A stretch of 64,000 bases of DNA from SPCO01 sp964427285 (GCA_964427285.1 CAYRTS010000002.1:30466-94465), one strand, 5' to 3'. Counted from the first letter of the stretch, positions 43,089 through 52,070 are shown. Numbers and translations are program-made. Notes: a model not told the origin generated them from the sequence alone.

Positions 43089-45952
43089 CCGAGATCGAGG
43101 TCCCGGCGGCCGGTACCCGGTTCGAATCCGGCGGCATCCCGATCTCGACGTTCCTGCTCACCGACATCGAGGGCAGCACCCGTCTCTGGGAGGAGCACGG
43201 GGACGCGATGGGCGCGGCGCTCGCGGTTCACGATCGACTCGTTCGCGGGGCCATCGAATTGGGTCGCGGTGTCGTCATCAAGACGATGGGCGACGGCGTC
43301 CTGGCGGTCTTCGACGACCCGGTCAGCGCCGTGATGGCCGCCCTGGCCGCGGTGCGCGCGCTTCGTGACAGCGGGTGGGGAGCGACGGGCCCGCTCCGCG
43401 TCCGGGTCGCGATCCACGCCGGGGCGGCCGAGTCGCGCGACGGCGACTTCTTTGGCCCGGCGCTCAACCGCGACGCACGGATCCTGGCCATCGGGCACGG
43501 CGGCCAGATCCTGCTGTCGGCGGTCGCCGCTGCTCTCGCGCGCGATCAACTTCCGGACGAGATCGAGCTGATCGACCGTGGGTCGCACCGGCTCCGCGAT
43601 CTCGACCGACCCGAACAGATCTTCCAGGTGGCCGCGGCCGACCTGCCACGGGACTTCCCGCCCCTGCGCTCGCTGAGCACGCGGCGGTCCAACCTGCCCG
43701 TCCAGGTCACCTCGTTTGTCGGTCGCGAGCATGAGCGCGCCGAGGTCGGGCGGCTGCTCGAGCGCGCCCGGTTGGTGACCCTCATCGGGACGGGCGGGAC
43801 GGGCAAGACGCGGCTGATGCTCGAGGCGGCCGGCGCGATCGCGGGGCGTTTTCCGGACGGTGTCTGGCTCGCGGAACTTGCCCCGCTCAGCGATCCTGTC
43901 CAGATCGCGCCGGAATGCGCCCGGGCCCTCGGGGTCCCCGAGGCGCCGGGCCGGCCTGCGATGGAGACCATCGCTGAATTCCTCGCCACCAAGGAGATCC
44001 TGCTCCTGGTCGACAATGCCGAGCACCTGATCGACGGCGTCGCCGATGTCGCGAACCGGCTGCTTGCCGGGGCGCCCGGGCTTCGAATCCTGACGACCAG
44101 CCGCGAGGCGCTGGCGGTGTCCGGCGAGGCGGTGGTCCAGGTCCCGTCGCTGACCTGCCCGGGAGGCCTCGACCGAGGCCGGGTCGGCGGACCGGCGATG
44201 GTGGACATCGGCGAGGCGGCGGCGACCGAGGCCGTCCGCCTCTTCGCCGAGCGGGCCAGCGCCGTCCTCCCGTCGTTCGAGCTGACCGCCCAGAATGTGC
44301 CGGCCGTGGCCGAGATCTGTCGACGACTGGACGGGATCCCGCTGGCGATCGAGCTCGCCGCCGGCCGGGTCTCGTCGATGTCGCCGCAGGAGATCGCGGT
44401 TGGCCTCGGTGACCGGTTCCGCCTGCTGACGGGCGGCCGACGGAGCGCCGTCCCTCGCCAGCAGACGCTCCACGCCCTGATCGATTGGAGCTGGGACCTC
44501 CTCACCGAGAATGACAGGCGGCTGCTCAGCCGCGTAGCCATCTTCGCCGGCGGCTGGACTGCTGGGGCGGCAGCTCGGATCGTCGGCGAGGGCGGGGATC
44601 CTGGCGGCACCCGCGGCTCGTCTACGAGTGCGTCTGATCGCGCTGTCATGGAAACCATTGATCGGTTGGCCCGCCTCGTGGATCGATCGCTGGTCAACGT
44701 CGACCGAGGCCCGACCACCCGCTACCGGATGCTCGAGACGATCCGCCAGTATGCCCGGGAGCGGCTCATTGAAAGCGGCGAGGCGGAGGAGATCGCCGGT
44801 CGCCACATGGAGTATTTTGCGGCGCTCGCAGAGGCGGCCGCAGCGGAGCTCCACGGTCCGACGATGGTGGACTGGCTGGACCGCCTTGACAGCGAGATCG
44901 AGAATCTCGGCACGGCCCTCGAATGGAGCCTCGAATCGGATCCTGACACCGCCGTCCGCATGTGTTCGGCGATGCTCGAGTACTGGCGCAGCCGCTCTCC
45001 GTCGCCGGACAACAAGGATCGGGTCATCGCCGCCGTCGAGGCCGCCCGACGGATCGTCGCGGGACCGCCGGATTCGACCGTGGCTCAACGAGTGGCTGCT
45101 GCCCGGTTGCTTGGGCTGGCCGCGTTCTTGTGGTCAACTACCGGCCACGCAGATGTGGCAGTCGGATGGGCGGGCGAGGCCATGGTGCTCGCCAGGGCCC
45201 TGGACGACAAGCCCACGCTCATCACGGCGATCACTGCCGAGGCGCTTACCAAGATCTTCACGGGTGCGCGCTTTGACATCGGCGGCGGGATCGACGAGTT
45301 CCTCGCGCTGGCGGCCGAGACGGGTGACAACTGGACCATCGCGATGGTTGCCGGCGGCGTGGCCTCGGTGCTGTCGTTGAGGGATCCGGCGGGTGCCGAG
45401 CACCTCCTGTCGATCGGCGCCGCCGCCGCACACGCTTCCGGCAACCCGCTCGTCATCGCGACGACCTCGATGGGGCAAGGGCTGATCCTCACTCAGCGCG
45501 GACGGATTGCCGAGGGGCGGACGTGCCTCGAGGATGCGATTGCCCGGTTTGCCGAGATCGGCGACGAGCGGTTCGGGGCCATGTGCCGCAGTGAGCTCGC
45601 GCACGCGCTCCGGCGGGCAGGACAGGTTGACGAGGCGATGGCCATGTATCGCGAGCTGATCCAGGTCTGGGTCCGCTCCGGCAACCGGGGTGCGGTCGCC
45701 CATCAGCTAGAGAGCATCGCCTTCGGCCTGATCGCCGGCGGCTCAACCGAACGGGCGGCACGCTTGTTGGGCGCGGCATCGGCGATGCGGGACGCGGCGC
45801 ACAGCCCGATGATCGAAGCGGAACAGGTCGAGCATGCCGAGTGGCTCGAGCGGCTCCGCGCGACAGCCGATACCGCCACGGTGGATGTTGCGTGGGCAGC
45901 CGGACGGACGACCTCGCTCCTGGAGGCTGTCGCGCTCGCCACGGCCATTTGA
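43085..45952 (+). CDS. Class III nucleotide cyclase fused to a STAND-type ATPase and TPR region
   Basis: A 955-aa multidomain signalling protein. Residues 20-190 are a class III adenylate/guanylate cyclase: metal-binding Asp27 in FLLTDIEGSTRLWE and Asp70 in KTMGDGVLAVFDD, with FFGPALNRDARI for the transition-state Asn/Arg. A P-loop ATPase follows (GTGGTGKTRLM near 235-245, LLLVDNAEHL as Walker B, TTSREAL as sensor, CRRLDGIPLAIELAA). The last 350 residues are helical repeats, probably TPR. It overlaps gatA and precedes gatB by 54 bases, so it is inserted in the gat operon. Ligand and target are unknown. Confidence 0.88.
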   Translation: MTEIEVPAAGTRFESGGIPISTFLLTDIEGSTRLWEEHGDAMGAALAVHDRLVRGAIELGRGVVIKTMGDGVLAVFDDPVSAVMAALAAVRALRDSGWGATGPLRVRVAIHAGAAESRDGDFFGPALNRDARILAIGHGGQILLSAVAAALARDQLPDEIELIDRGSHRLRDLDRPEQIFQVAAADLPRDFPPLRSLSTRRSNLPVQVTSFVGREHERAEVGRLLERARLVTLIGTGGTGKTRLMLEAAGAIAGRFPDGVWLAELAPLSDPVQIAPECARALGVPEAPGRPAMETIAEFLATKEILLLVDNAEHLIDGVADVANRLLAGAPGLRILTTSREALAVSGEAVVQVPSLTCPGGLDRGRVGGPAMVDIGEAAATEAVRLFAERASAVLPSFELTAQNVPAVAEICRRLDGIPLAIELAAGRVSSMSPQEIAVGLGDRFRLLTGGRRSAVPRQQTLHALIDWSWDLLTENDRRLLSRVAIFAGGWTAGAAARIVGEGGDPGGTRGSSTSASDRAVMETIDRLARLVDRSLVNVDRGPTTRYRMLETIRQYARERLIESGEAEEIAGRHMEYFAALAEAAAAELHGPTMVDWLDRLDSEIENLGTALEWSLESDPDTAVRMCSAMLEYWRSRSPSPDNKDRVIAAVEAARRIVAGPPDSTVAQRVAAARLLGLAAFLWSTTGHADVAVGWAGEAMVLARALDDKPTLITAITAEALTKIFTGARFDIGGGIDEFLALAAETGDNWTIAMVAGGVASVLSLRDPAGAEHLLSIGAAAAHASGNPLVIATTSMGQGLILTQRGRIAEGRTCLEDAIARFAEIGDERFGAMCRSELAHALRRAGQVDEAMAMYRELIQVWVRSGNRGAVAHQLESIAFGLIAGGSTERAARLLGAASAMRDAAHSPMIEAEQVEHAEWLERLRATADTATVDVAWAAGRTTSLLEAVALATAI

Positions 45953-45994
45953 TCGTCGACCCGGCGCTTCCTGCGGGCCGGCCGGGCCCTGTGC

Positions 45995-46000
45995 GACACT
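45995..46000 (+). promoter_or_regulatory. Possible -10 box for gatB
   Basis: GACACT ends six bases before the gatB ATG, the same spacing seen at other leaderless genes here. The match to TATAAT is weak, and gatB may also be read from the gatC promoter. Confidence 0.3.
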
Positions 46001-46006
46001 GCGACG

Positions 46007-47488
46007 ATGCTCCCGCCCGCCGTCATCACCACCGTCGACCGCTACGAAGCGGTCATCGGGATCGAGGTCCATTGTCAACTGAAGACCGTCTCGAAGATGT
46101 TCTGCGGCTGTTCGACGGCATACGACGGCGCCGCCCCGAACACGCACGTTTGCCCGGTCTGCCTTGGCCTGCCGGGCGCCTTGCCGACCATCAATCGGCG
46201 AGCCGTTGAGCATGTCCTCGCGACCGGCGCCGCGATCGAAGCGACGGCCCCGCCGGCCACCCGCTGGGACCGCAAGAACTACTTCTACCCGGACCTGCCG
46301 AAGGGCTACCAGATCAGCCAGTACGACCTGCCGCTGGCCTCGCGGGGCCGCTTGACCGTTGACACTTCGAGCGGGCCATTCACGGTGACGATCACCCGTG
46401 CGCATCTCGAGGAGGACACCGCAAAGCTCGTCCACGGGACCGACGCGACCGGCGGGAAGGTCAGCCTGGTCGACTTCAACCGATCGGGCGCGCCGCTGAT
46501 GGAGATCGTCACCGAGCCGGTCATCCGGACCGCCGAGCAGGCCCGCCGTTATGCGGAGGATCTCCAGTTGCTCGTCCGCTCCATCGGCGCGTCCGATGCC
46601 GACATGGAGCGAGGTCAGATGCGTGTGGAGGCCAATGTCTCGCTGCGCGCGCGGGGCACGGAGCCGTTCGGGACCCGGGTGGAGATCAAGAACATGAACT
46701 CGTTCCGGTCCGTCGAGCGGGCGATCACCTACGAGATCGAGCGGCAGGCCGCGATCCTGGACGCTGGCGGCAGCCTCGTCATGGAGACCCGCGGCTGGTC
46801 GGACGAACGAAACGAGACCTATCGAATGCGCGCCAAGGAGAGCTCGGACGACTACCGCTACTTCCCCGAGCCGGACCTGCCGCCGCTGCACCTCGATCGG
46901 GCCTGGCTCGCCGAGATCCGTGCAGCCGTGCCCGAACTGCCAGGTGCGAGGCGCGCCCGGTACCGCGACGAGCTCGGGCTGAGCGACTACGACGCCGCTG
47001 TCCTGGTGAGTGATCCGGGTGCGACGGCGTTGTTCGAGGGCGTGCTCACCGCCGATGGCACGATTGGGGCCAAGGTCGCCGCGAACTGGGTGACCGGTGA
47101 GTACCTGAAGATCCGCAACGCCTCGACCGGGTCGGTCGCGGTGGAGCCTGGCGAGCTCGCGGCAATCGTGCGGGCTGTGTCAGATGGCTCGATCTCGCGC
47201 GCGAATGGTCGCGAGGTCCTGGAGGCCCACGTGGCCACCGGACAGGCCGCAGCCTCGATCATCGCGGCGCATGGCTTTGTCCAGATCTCCGATGCCGGAG
47301 CGCTCGACGCGTTGATCGCCGAAGTTCTTGCCGCCAACCCGGCGGCGCTTGCCGACTACCGCGCCGGGAAGGCCCAGGCGGTCGGGTTCCTCGTCGGCCA
47401 GGTTATGAAGGCCTCCCGCGGACAGGCCAACGCCGCGCTCGTGCAGGCCGCCGTCCGCGCCCGCCTCGACGCCACGCCGGGTGCCTGA
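46007..47488 (+). CDS. gatB: Asp/Glu-tRNA amidotransferase subunit B
   Basis: A 493-aa subunit that phosphorylates and amidates mischarged Glu-tRNA-Gln or Asp-tRNA-Asn. It opens with EAVIGIEVHCQLKT and has the zinc-site cysteines in FCGCST and VCPVCLGLPGALP. KNYFYPDLPKGYQISQYD and the catalytic-cradle motif LMEIVTEP follow. The C-terminal YqeY-like helical domain (ISRANGREVLEAHVATG) binds the tRNA. It is separated from gatA by the cyclase gene, an unusual order. Confidence 0.96.
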   Translation: MLPPAVITTVDRYEAVIGIEVHCQLKTVSKMFCGCSTAYDGAAPNTHVCPVCLGLPGALPTINRRAVEHVLATGAAIEATAPPATRWDRKNYFYPDLPKGYQISQYDLPLASRGRLTVDTSSGPFTVTITRAHLEEDTAKLVHGTDATGGKVSLVDFNRSGAPLMEIVTEPVIRTAEQARRYAEDLQLLVRSIGASDADMERGQMRVEANVSLRARGTEPFGTRVEIKNMNSFRSVERAITYEIERQAAILDAGGSLVMETRGWSDERNETYRMRAKESSDDYRYFPEPDLPPLHLDRAWLAEIRAAVPELPGARRARYRDELGLSDYDAAVLVSDPGATALFEGVLTADGTIGAKVAANWVTGEYLKIRNASTGSVAVEPGELAAIVRAVSDGSISRANGREVLEAHVATGQAAASIIAAHGFVQISDAGALDALIAEVLAANPAALADYRAGKAQAVGFLVGQVMKASRGQANAALVQAAVRARLDATPGA

Positions 47489-47491
47489 CGG

Positions 47492-47764
47492 ATGGGACCA
47501 CTGAACCTTGCGCTGTGGGTGGCCGGCATCGCCTTGATGGCGGTCGGCTATCGGCGAGCCGTGGGCCCGTGGCGCCGGCTCCAGGCGCTCAAGGAGCAGG
47601 ACGAGAACGTGGCCCGCTATCAATCATGGCGAGGCGGTGTTCGCGACGACGGCCGGACCGGCGCTTCAGTCGCCATGGAACTGCTGCGCCGGCAAGCGCG
47701 GAACGGGGGCGCCATCGCCGCAGCCGGGGTCGTGACGGTGTTCGTGGGGTTCCTGGTTCGCTGA
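47492..47764 (+). CDS. Small membrane protein, unknown function
   Basis: A 90-aa protein with two hydrophobic segments (NLALWVAGIALMAVGY and GGAIAAAGVVTVFVGFLV) that frame a basic, polar loop of about 45 residues (RRLQALKEQDENVARYQSWRG). It starts three bases after the gatB stop, so it is part of that transcript. No family was recognised. Confidence 0.75.
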   Translation: MGPLNLALWVAGIALMAVGYRRAVGPWRRLQALKEQDENVARYQSWRGGVRDDGRTGASVAMELLRRQARNGGAIAAAGVVTVFVGFLVR

Positions 47765-47827
47765 AGCGGCCGGCGGTGCCTCGGCGGGGTCGGCAGGAGC
47801 GGCTTTGTCCTTCCGGGCAGAACGCCC

Positions 47828-47940
47828 GCCCGCCGCCGAACAGAACGCCGGCCCGCCGCCCCGCCCGCCGCCCCGCCCGCCGCCGAACAGAACGCCGGCC
47901 CGCCGCCGGCCCGCCGCCGGCCCGCCGCCGGCCCGCCGCG
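47828..47940. repeat. GC-only tandem and direct repeats
   Basis: A 33-base unit containing CCGCCGAACAGAACGCCGG occurs twice (47828-47860 and 47875-47907). It is followed by an 11-base unit GGCCCGCCGCC in four successive copies (47897-47940, the last with one change). It fills the gap between the convergent small membrane protein and PfkB kinase genes and shows no coding character. Confidence 0.9.
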
Positions 47941-47947
47941 GCCCCTC

Positions 47948-48817
47948 TCACCCGTCGCCGTCGGACCGGTAGGCCCCGTCCGGCAGCGGGTGCCGCCAGT
48001 GGGTCGCCATGGCCCCACCAAGTTTGCCGCGTTCCACGGCGACCGCGAGATCGCGAGCGCGCCAGAATTCGGCCAGGAACCAGGCGATGAAGGCGTCGCC
48101 GCACCCGACCGTGGTTCCTTCGACGGGCACCGGGTTGACATCGAACCAGCGGTCCGGGCCACCTGACCGACCGTCGAAGACCTGCACGCCGCGTGATCCG
48201 AGCGTGACGACCAGCAGGCGGCCAAGATCGTGGACGACGTCGCGGAGGCCGGCGAGGGTGGGGTCCTTGCGGTCGCCGGGCCATCCAATGAACGCGACAT
48301 CGATAGCCGCCATCGTGTCGGCGAACCGCTCGACGGTGTAGTGGCGGAACCCGAGGAAGTCGGCGGAGACCTCGCGGTCCGCGAGGGCGCCGGCGCCGTG
48401 GAGCCGCCCAAGCTCGGCGATCGCGCCCTCGACCAGGACCACGTGCAGCCGCCCCGGCTGCGCGATCAGCGCCTCCTCGCCTGGCGTTGAGCGGTAGTCA
48501 GCCCACACGCCGTCCTCGAACCGGTCCATGTGCGGCTGCCCGTCCGGCAGGATCTCGATCTCGATGGTCGCTGACGCACCCTCGCCCACGACCGAGGCCG
48601 CCGAATATCCGATCCCGTGCCGATCCAGGAACCCGAGCGCGATCTCGCGATAATCGCTGCCGATCCGGGTCAGGAAGTGGAACGGCAGGCCCAGCGTCCG
48701 CCAGTGCCAGGCCATGTTCAGCGCACCGCCCCCAGGCAGCACCGTCCCGTCCCGATAGAGGTCGAGGCTGAGCGGTCCAAGGAGCAGGTTGCTCGTCGCG
48801 GTTCGCACCGAGGTCAC
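47948..48817 (-). CDS. PfkB-family carbohydrate kinase
   Basis: A 289-aa ribokinase-fold kinase. It has GGGALNMAWHWRTLGLPFHFLTRIGSD near residue 30, where other PfkB kinases have GGxxxN, and the catalytic GCGDAFIAWFLAEF near residue 245. A Thr-Val-Gly-Cys-Gly-Asp version of the anion hole replaces the common TTGAGD. The GTG start overlaps the stop of the upstream gene (GTGA), so the two are translationally coupled. It resembles fructoselysine-type kinases only loosely; the substrate is unknown. Confidence 0.85.
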   Translation of the reverse strand: MTSVRTATSNLLLGPLSLDLYRDGTVLPGGGALNMAWHWRTLGLPFHFLTRIGSDYREIALGFLDRHGIGYSAASVVGEGASATIEIEILPDGQPHMDRFEDGVWADYRSTPGEEALIAQPGRLHVVLVEGAIAELGRLHGAGALADREVSADFLGFRHYTVERFADTMAAIDVAFIGWPGDRKDPTLAGLRDVVHDLGRLLVVTLGSRGVQVFDGRSGGPDRWFDVNPVPVEGTTVGCGDAFIAWFLAEFWRARDLAVAVERGKLGGAMATHWRHPLPDGAYRSDGDG

Positions 48818-49563
48818 AACCCGGCCAGCGGATCCATTCGCCCGGGCCCAAGTGCCAGGAACCGGTCGTAGCGGACTTCGATGACCTTGCTCATCTGCCA
48901 GAACGCCTCGACGGAAAGATGTCCGGAGCCTTCCCGGTGGTACCACTCCGTGCGGTTGGGTAACGTTGTGATGAGCGCCGGGTCATGGATGGGCACGACC
49001 GCCGGATTGAGGCAGAACCCGGGCGACAGTGGGTCCCGGATCTGGAGCAGGTATCGGCCACGAAAGCCGCGGGCCCGGGGCAGGCGATGGGATCTCCCGC
49101 TGCCGAGGTCAATGAGGTCCGTTGGACCCGGGTCGGTCTCCACGACGCCGGGCCACGCGGGATCGTCGACCAGCTCCGCGATGACCCGGCGGACGGAGAT
49201 GTCCTGGTAGTGGTTCATGGCCGTGTGGGGCTGCTCGTACGTGTCGTCGTGGACGTTGGTCGGGTTGTCGTCGTAGACGTTGCCACACACGGTGGTCAGG
49301 AATTCCACCAGCGCGGGACGGGCATGCAGGTAGTACCGGTAGGCCGCCTCGTACTCGTTGATGGCCTCGGATCGCGGGACGATCGCGCCCCGCACGACGT
49401 GGGAGAGGCGCCAGCCGTCCCCGCCAAACCGGCCGTCCAGGGACTCCTGCCAGCGCGCCTTGGCGTCGCCCGCGAAGCCCGGCAGCCCGACCGGGATCCA
49501 CACGTCGGCCAACAGCGCCCGAGCCGACGGGTCCACGCCCGCCCATGGTTCCGATCCATCCAT
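48814..49563 (-). CDS. Conserved-looking protein of unknown function, coupled to PfkB kinase
   Basis: A 249-aa soluble protein with no signal peptide or membrane segment. It is rich in aromatic and acidic residues, with distinctive stretches AINEYEAAYRYYLHARPALVEF, VYDDNPTNVHDD, TAMNHYQDISVRRVI and WYHREGSGHLSVEAFWQMSKV. I do not recognise the family. The ATG has GAGGTGG upstream and a TACCCT -10 box (49589-49584). It is translationally coupled to a PfkB kinase, so a shared sugar or nucleoside substrate is plausible; an enzyme or binding role cannot be decided from the sequence. Confidence 0.75.
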   Translation of the reverse strand: MDGSEPWAGVDPSARALLADVWIPVGLPGFAGDAKARWQESLDGRFGGDGWRLSHVVRGAIVPRSEAINEYEAAYRYYLHARPALVEFLTTVCGNVYDDNPTNVHDDTYEQPHTAMNHYQDISVRRVIAELVDDPAWPGVVETDPGPTDLIDLGSGRSHRLPRARGFRGRYLLQIRDPLSPGFCLNPAVVPIHDPALITTLPNRTEWYHREGSGHLSVEAFWQMSKVIEVRYDRFLALGPGRMDPLAGL

Positions 49564-49675
49564 GCGTGCCACCTCCAGCCGCAAGGGTAGCCACCCCGGA
49601 CACCCTAGACTTGACCCGGTGCGGGCGGCGAGCTCCGCACCGACAACGCCAACCGGGGCAGCAGGAGAGCGGCGG

Positions 49676-50833
49676 ATGCGTCCACGAACCGACGGACAGG
49701 GCTTCGCCACACGTGCCATTCACGCCGGCGAGCGACCCGACCCGACGACGCGCGCGCACAACACCCCGATCTACGCCACAGCCACCTTCGCCTTCGACAC
49801 GGCCGCCGAGAAGGAGGACGCTGTCGATCGAGCGATGGCCTGGGACCCGACCGCGTACTTCTACTCGCGGACGGCGAATCCGACCAACCGTGCGCTCGAG
49901 GAGAAGATCGCAAGTCTCGAAGGTGCCGAGGACGCCGTGGTCTCCGCGTCCGGCATGGCCGCGGTGTCGGCCACGCTCCTTGCCCATCTGGGGGCTGGCG
50001 ACCATGTGATCGTGGGGGACGAGCTGTTCGTGATCACGCGGGTGCTGCTTGATGAGGACTTTCCGCGACGCCGGATCGAGGTAACGCGGGTGGACACCAC
50101 GGACCTGGCCGCGATCGAGTCGGCCATCACCCCTGCGACGCGGGCGATCTTCCTCGAAACGTCCACCAATCCGCGGCTGCGGGTCGCCGACCTCGACGCC
50201 GTTGCTGCCCTGGCGCACCGCCGCGGCCTCCTGTTCATCGCCGACAACACGTTTCTCGGGCCAGCGCTGCTGCGCCCTATCGAGCACGGCGCGGACCTCG
50301 TGCTCCACGCGGCCACCAAGTTCCTGTCCGGTCATGGCGATGCGGTGGCAGGGGTGGTCGCGGGCCGCGCTGACCTGATTGCCGCCATCCGTCGGCAGAC
50401 CGATGCCCTCGGCCAGGCGGCCAGTCCGTTCTCCAGCTTCCTGGTGCTCCGCGGTGTTCGCACGCTCCAGCTGCGTTCCCGAGCCGCTTCAGCGAACGCG
50501 GCCCGGATCGCCACGTTCCTCGAGGGGCACCCGAAGGTGGAGTGGGTACGCTATCCCGGCCTGGCCTCGCACCCGGACCATGTCACCGCGGGCCGGCTCC
50601 TCGGCGAACACGCCGGCGCCATGGTCACGTTCATGCCGCGGGGCGGCCCCGCGGGGATGGCCGCCTTCACGGACCACCTCGCCCTGTGCGACATCGGCGT
50701 CAGCCTCGGCGACATCCATACGCTGGTCTACCCGCGGCCAAAGGACGGCGGGATCGTCCGCCTGTCGATCGGCTGCGAAGATGTCGAGGACCTGATCGCC
50801 GACTTCGAACTCGGTCTGTCGCACGTCTCCTGA
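49676..50833 (+). CDS. Cys/Met metabolism PLP-dependent enzyme (cystathionine gamma-synthase/lyase-like)
   Basis: A 385-aa PLP enzyme of fold type I. The PLP lysine is in LHAATKFLSGHGD near residue 204. Other motifs are THNTP-like AHNTPIYATATF, YFYSRTANPTNRALEEKIASLEG, ADNTFLGPALLRPIEHGAD and IRLS-type IVRLSIGCED at the end. Family members make or break cystathionine, or act on methionine; the exact reaction is not resolved here. The ATG has GGAGAG upstream. A leaderless in-frame GTG at 49619, seven bases after a TAGACT box, is an alternative start. Confidence 0.9.
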   Translation: MRPRTDGQGFATRAIHAGERPDPTTRAHNTPIYATATFAFDTAAEKEDAVDRAMAWDPTAYFYSRTANPTNRALEEKIASLEGAEDAVVSASGMAAVSATLLAHLGAGDHVIVGDELFVITRVLLDEDFPRRRIEVTRVDTTDLAAIESAITPATRAIFLETSTNPRLRVADLDAVAALAHRRGLLFIADNTFLGPALLRPIEHGADLVLHAATKFLSGHGDAVAGVVAGRADLIAAIRRQTDALGQAASPFSSFLVLRGVRTLQLRSRAASANAARIATFLEGHPKVEWVRYPGLASHPDHVTAGRLLGEHAGAMVTFMPRGGPAGMAAFTDHLALCDIGVSLGDIHTLVYPRPKDGGIVRLSIGCEDVEDLIADFELGLSHVS

Positions 50834-50974
50834 GACGAGCGGCCTCAGGATGAACCTGCTGGCTGAACTCGCCGGGCACGGGCGCCGCGCGCCGGCTCGC
50901 TGGCTCCGTTGCGCGACCATGAGTCGACGCCCGGGATTGAGCGCCTCGCACGGCACCTGACCCCGAACGTATCG

Positions 50975-51094
50975 CGACTGGCAGGCGCTCCGGGCAGGTG
51001 GAGAGTGCCCTGTCATCGCTCGGCGCCTGCTGTCGACTGGTAGGCACGCTCCGGTCAGGTGGAGAGTGCCCTGTCATCGCTCGGCGCCCGCTGT
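50975..51094. repeat. Two tandem copies of a roughly 60-bp unit
   Basis: Copy 1 is 59 bases and copy 2 is 61. A 33-base core (50995-51027 and 51056-51088, beginning CAGGTGGAGAGTGCCCTGTC) is identical. A third partial start (CGACTG) follows. It is intergenic and its purpose is unknown. Confidence 0.9.
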
Positions 51095-51150
51095 CGACTG
51101 CCGGTCGCGGCTCGGGCCGGACCCGCGGAAGGCTCGTTTGGCACGGCCGG

Positions 51151-51170
51151 TTAAAGGGAGATCGTTTCCC
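51151..51170 (-). terminator. Weak terminator after the nucleoside phosphorylase gene
   Basis: On the minus strand GGGAAA-CGA-TCTCCC with one mismatch is followed by TTTAA, sixteen bases past the stop. The stem is short, so this is a tentative call. Confidence 0.35.
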
Positions 51171-51185
51171 CGGATCTGCGACCGA

Positions 51186-51971
51186 CTACCCCTGGCCGCG
51201 CCCCAGGTTGGCGGCTGCCGTGAGCGCAGCGCCGATTGTGCGGTCGATCCGGGCCTGCAGTTCCTCCTCGGGGAGGCGTTCCCAGCCGTGCGCCCCAGGC
51301 CCGGCCACCGCGACCTGATCCGGGTCCAGGATCACGTCCGACACCGTCAGGATGGTCCCGGCCCGGACCGGCCGACCACGCCCACGCTCCCGCATCGCGA
51401 GCAGGAAGACCGCGGCCGATTCCATCTCGGCGGCGAGATAGCCGCGCGAACCCCAGCGGCCGCCGCCGCCAGGATGCGGGTCGTAGAAGACATCAGTCGT
51501 GACCACCGGACCCACATGCGTGGTCAGGCCGGCCGCGCGGCTCGCCCGGGCCAGTTCCTGCACGACCTCGATGTCGGCGGTCGGCGCGGTCGCCTCACCG
51601 GCTCCCAGGATCGGACCGATGCCACCCGCTCCCACGGCCGCCATGGCCACGACCACGTCTCCAAGCCCCATCCCGTGAGAACCGCCACAGGTGCCCACCC
51701 GGATGAGGGTCGTGCAGCCCAGGTTGATCAGCTCCTCGACCACGATCGACGTCGTCGGCATGCCCATCATCGTCGTCTGGATCGAGACCCGCGCCCCCTC
51801 GAATATGCCCGTATAGCCGAGCAGCCCCCGGTTTCGATTGACGAGCTTGACCGCATCCAGGCCGCCATCCAGGCGGGCGGCCATCCGGGTGGCACGATCC
51901 GGGTCGCCCGGTAACAGGACGAGGGGCGCGTACGCGCCGGGCTCCGCGTGGAGGTGGATCTGCTGGGCCAT
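51186..51971 (-). CDS. Nucleoside phosphorylase (NP-I family)
   Basis: A 261-aa phosphorylase, distinct from the tandem pair at the window start. Motifs are LVLLPGDPDRA near residue 18, TMMGMPTTSIVVEELINLG, LIRVGTCGGSHG near 90 and AAEMESAAVFLLAM near 181. It may act on purine or pyrimidine nucleosides. The ATG is set by GGAGG upstream, with a TACGCT -10 box (52006-52001). It lies a short distance from the BMP nucleoside importer operon on the other strand, in line with a salvage role. Confidence 0.9.
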   Translation of the reverse strand: MAQQIHLHAEPGAYAPLVLLPGDPDRATRMAARLDGGLDAVKLVNRNRGLLGYTGIFEGARVSIQTTMMGMPTTSIVVEELINLGCTTLIRVGTCGGSHGMGLGDVVVAMAAVGAGGIGPILGAGEATAPTADIEVVQELARASRAAGLTTHVGPVVTTDVFYDPHPGGGGRWGSRGYLAAEMESAAVFLLAMRERGRGRPVRAGTILTVSDVILDPDQVAVAGPGAHGWERLPEEELQARIDRTIGAALTAAANLGRGQG

Positions 51972-52070
51972 GGAGCGCCTCCGAAGGTGGGGATCAGGTG
52001 AGCGTAGCCGTTTTCACCTATCCGGAGGTTCCCGACCGACGCCCGAAACGGAGAGCAGGTTTGACCCGCG

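Larger units (their letters stand above)
50834..51185. other. Gene-free gap of about 350 bases with a 60-bp tandem repeat
   Basis: No credible gene is seen here between the convergent PLP enzyme and phosphorylase genes. The gap holds a two-copy tandem repeat (50975-51033 and 51034-51094) and a weak hairpin near 51151-51170. Confidence 0.7.

Noticed and set aside
43119..43129. GGTTCGAATCC, a tRNA T-loop-like motif
   Set aside because: It lies inside the cyclase coding sequence (GTRFESGG). No acceptor or anticodon stems flank it.
47828..47940. CRISPR-like repeat array
   Set aside because: The repeats are contiguous or overlapping, GC-only and without unique spacers. No cas genes are nearby.
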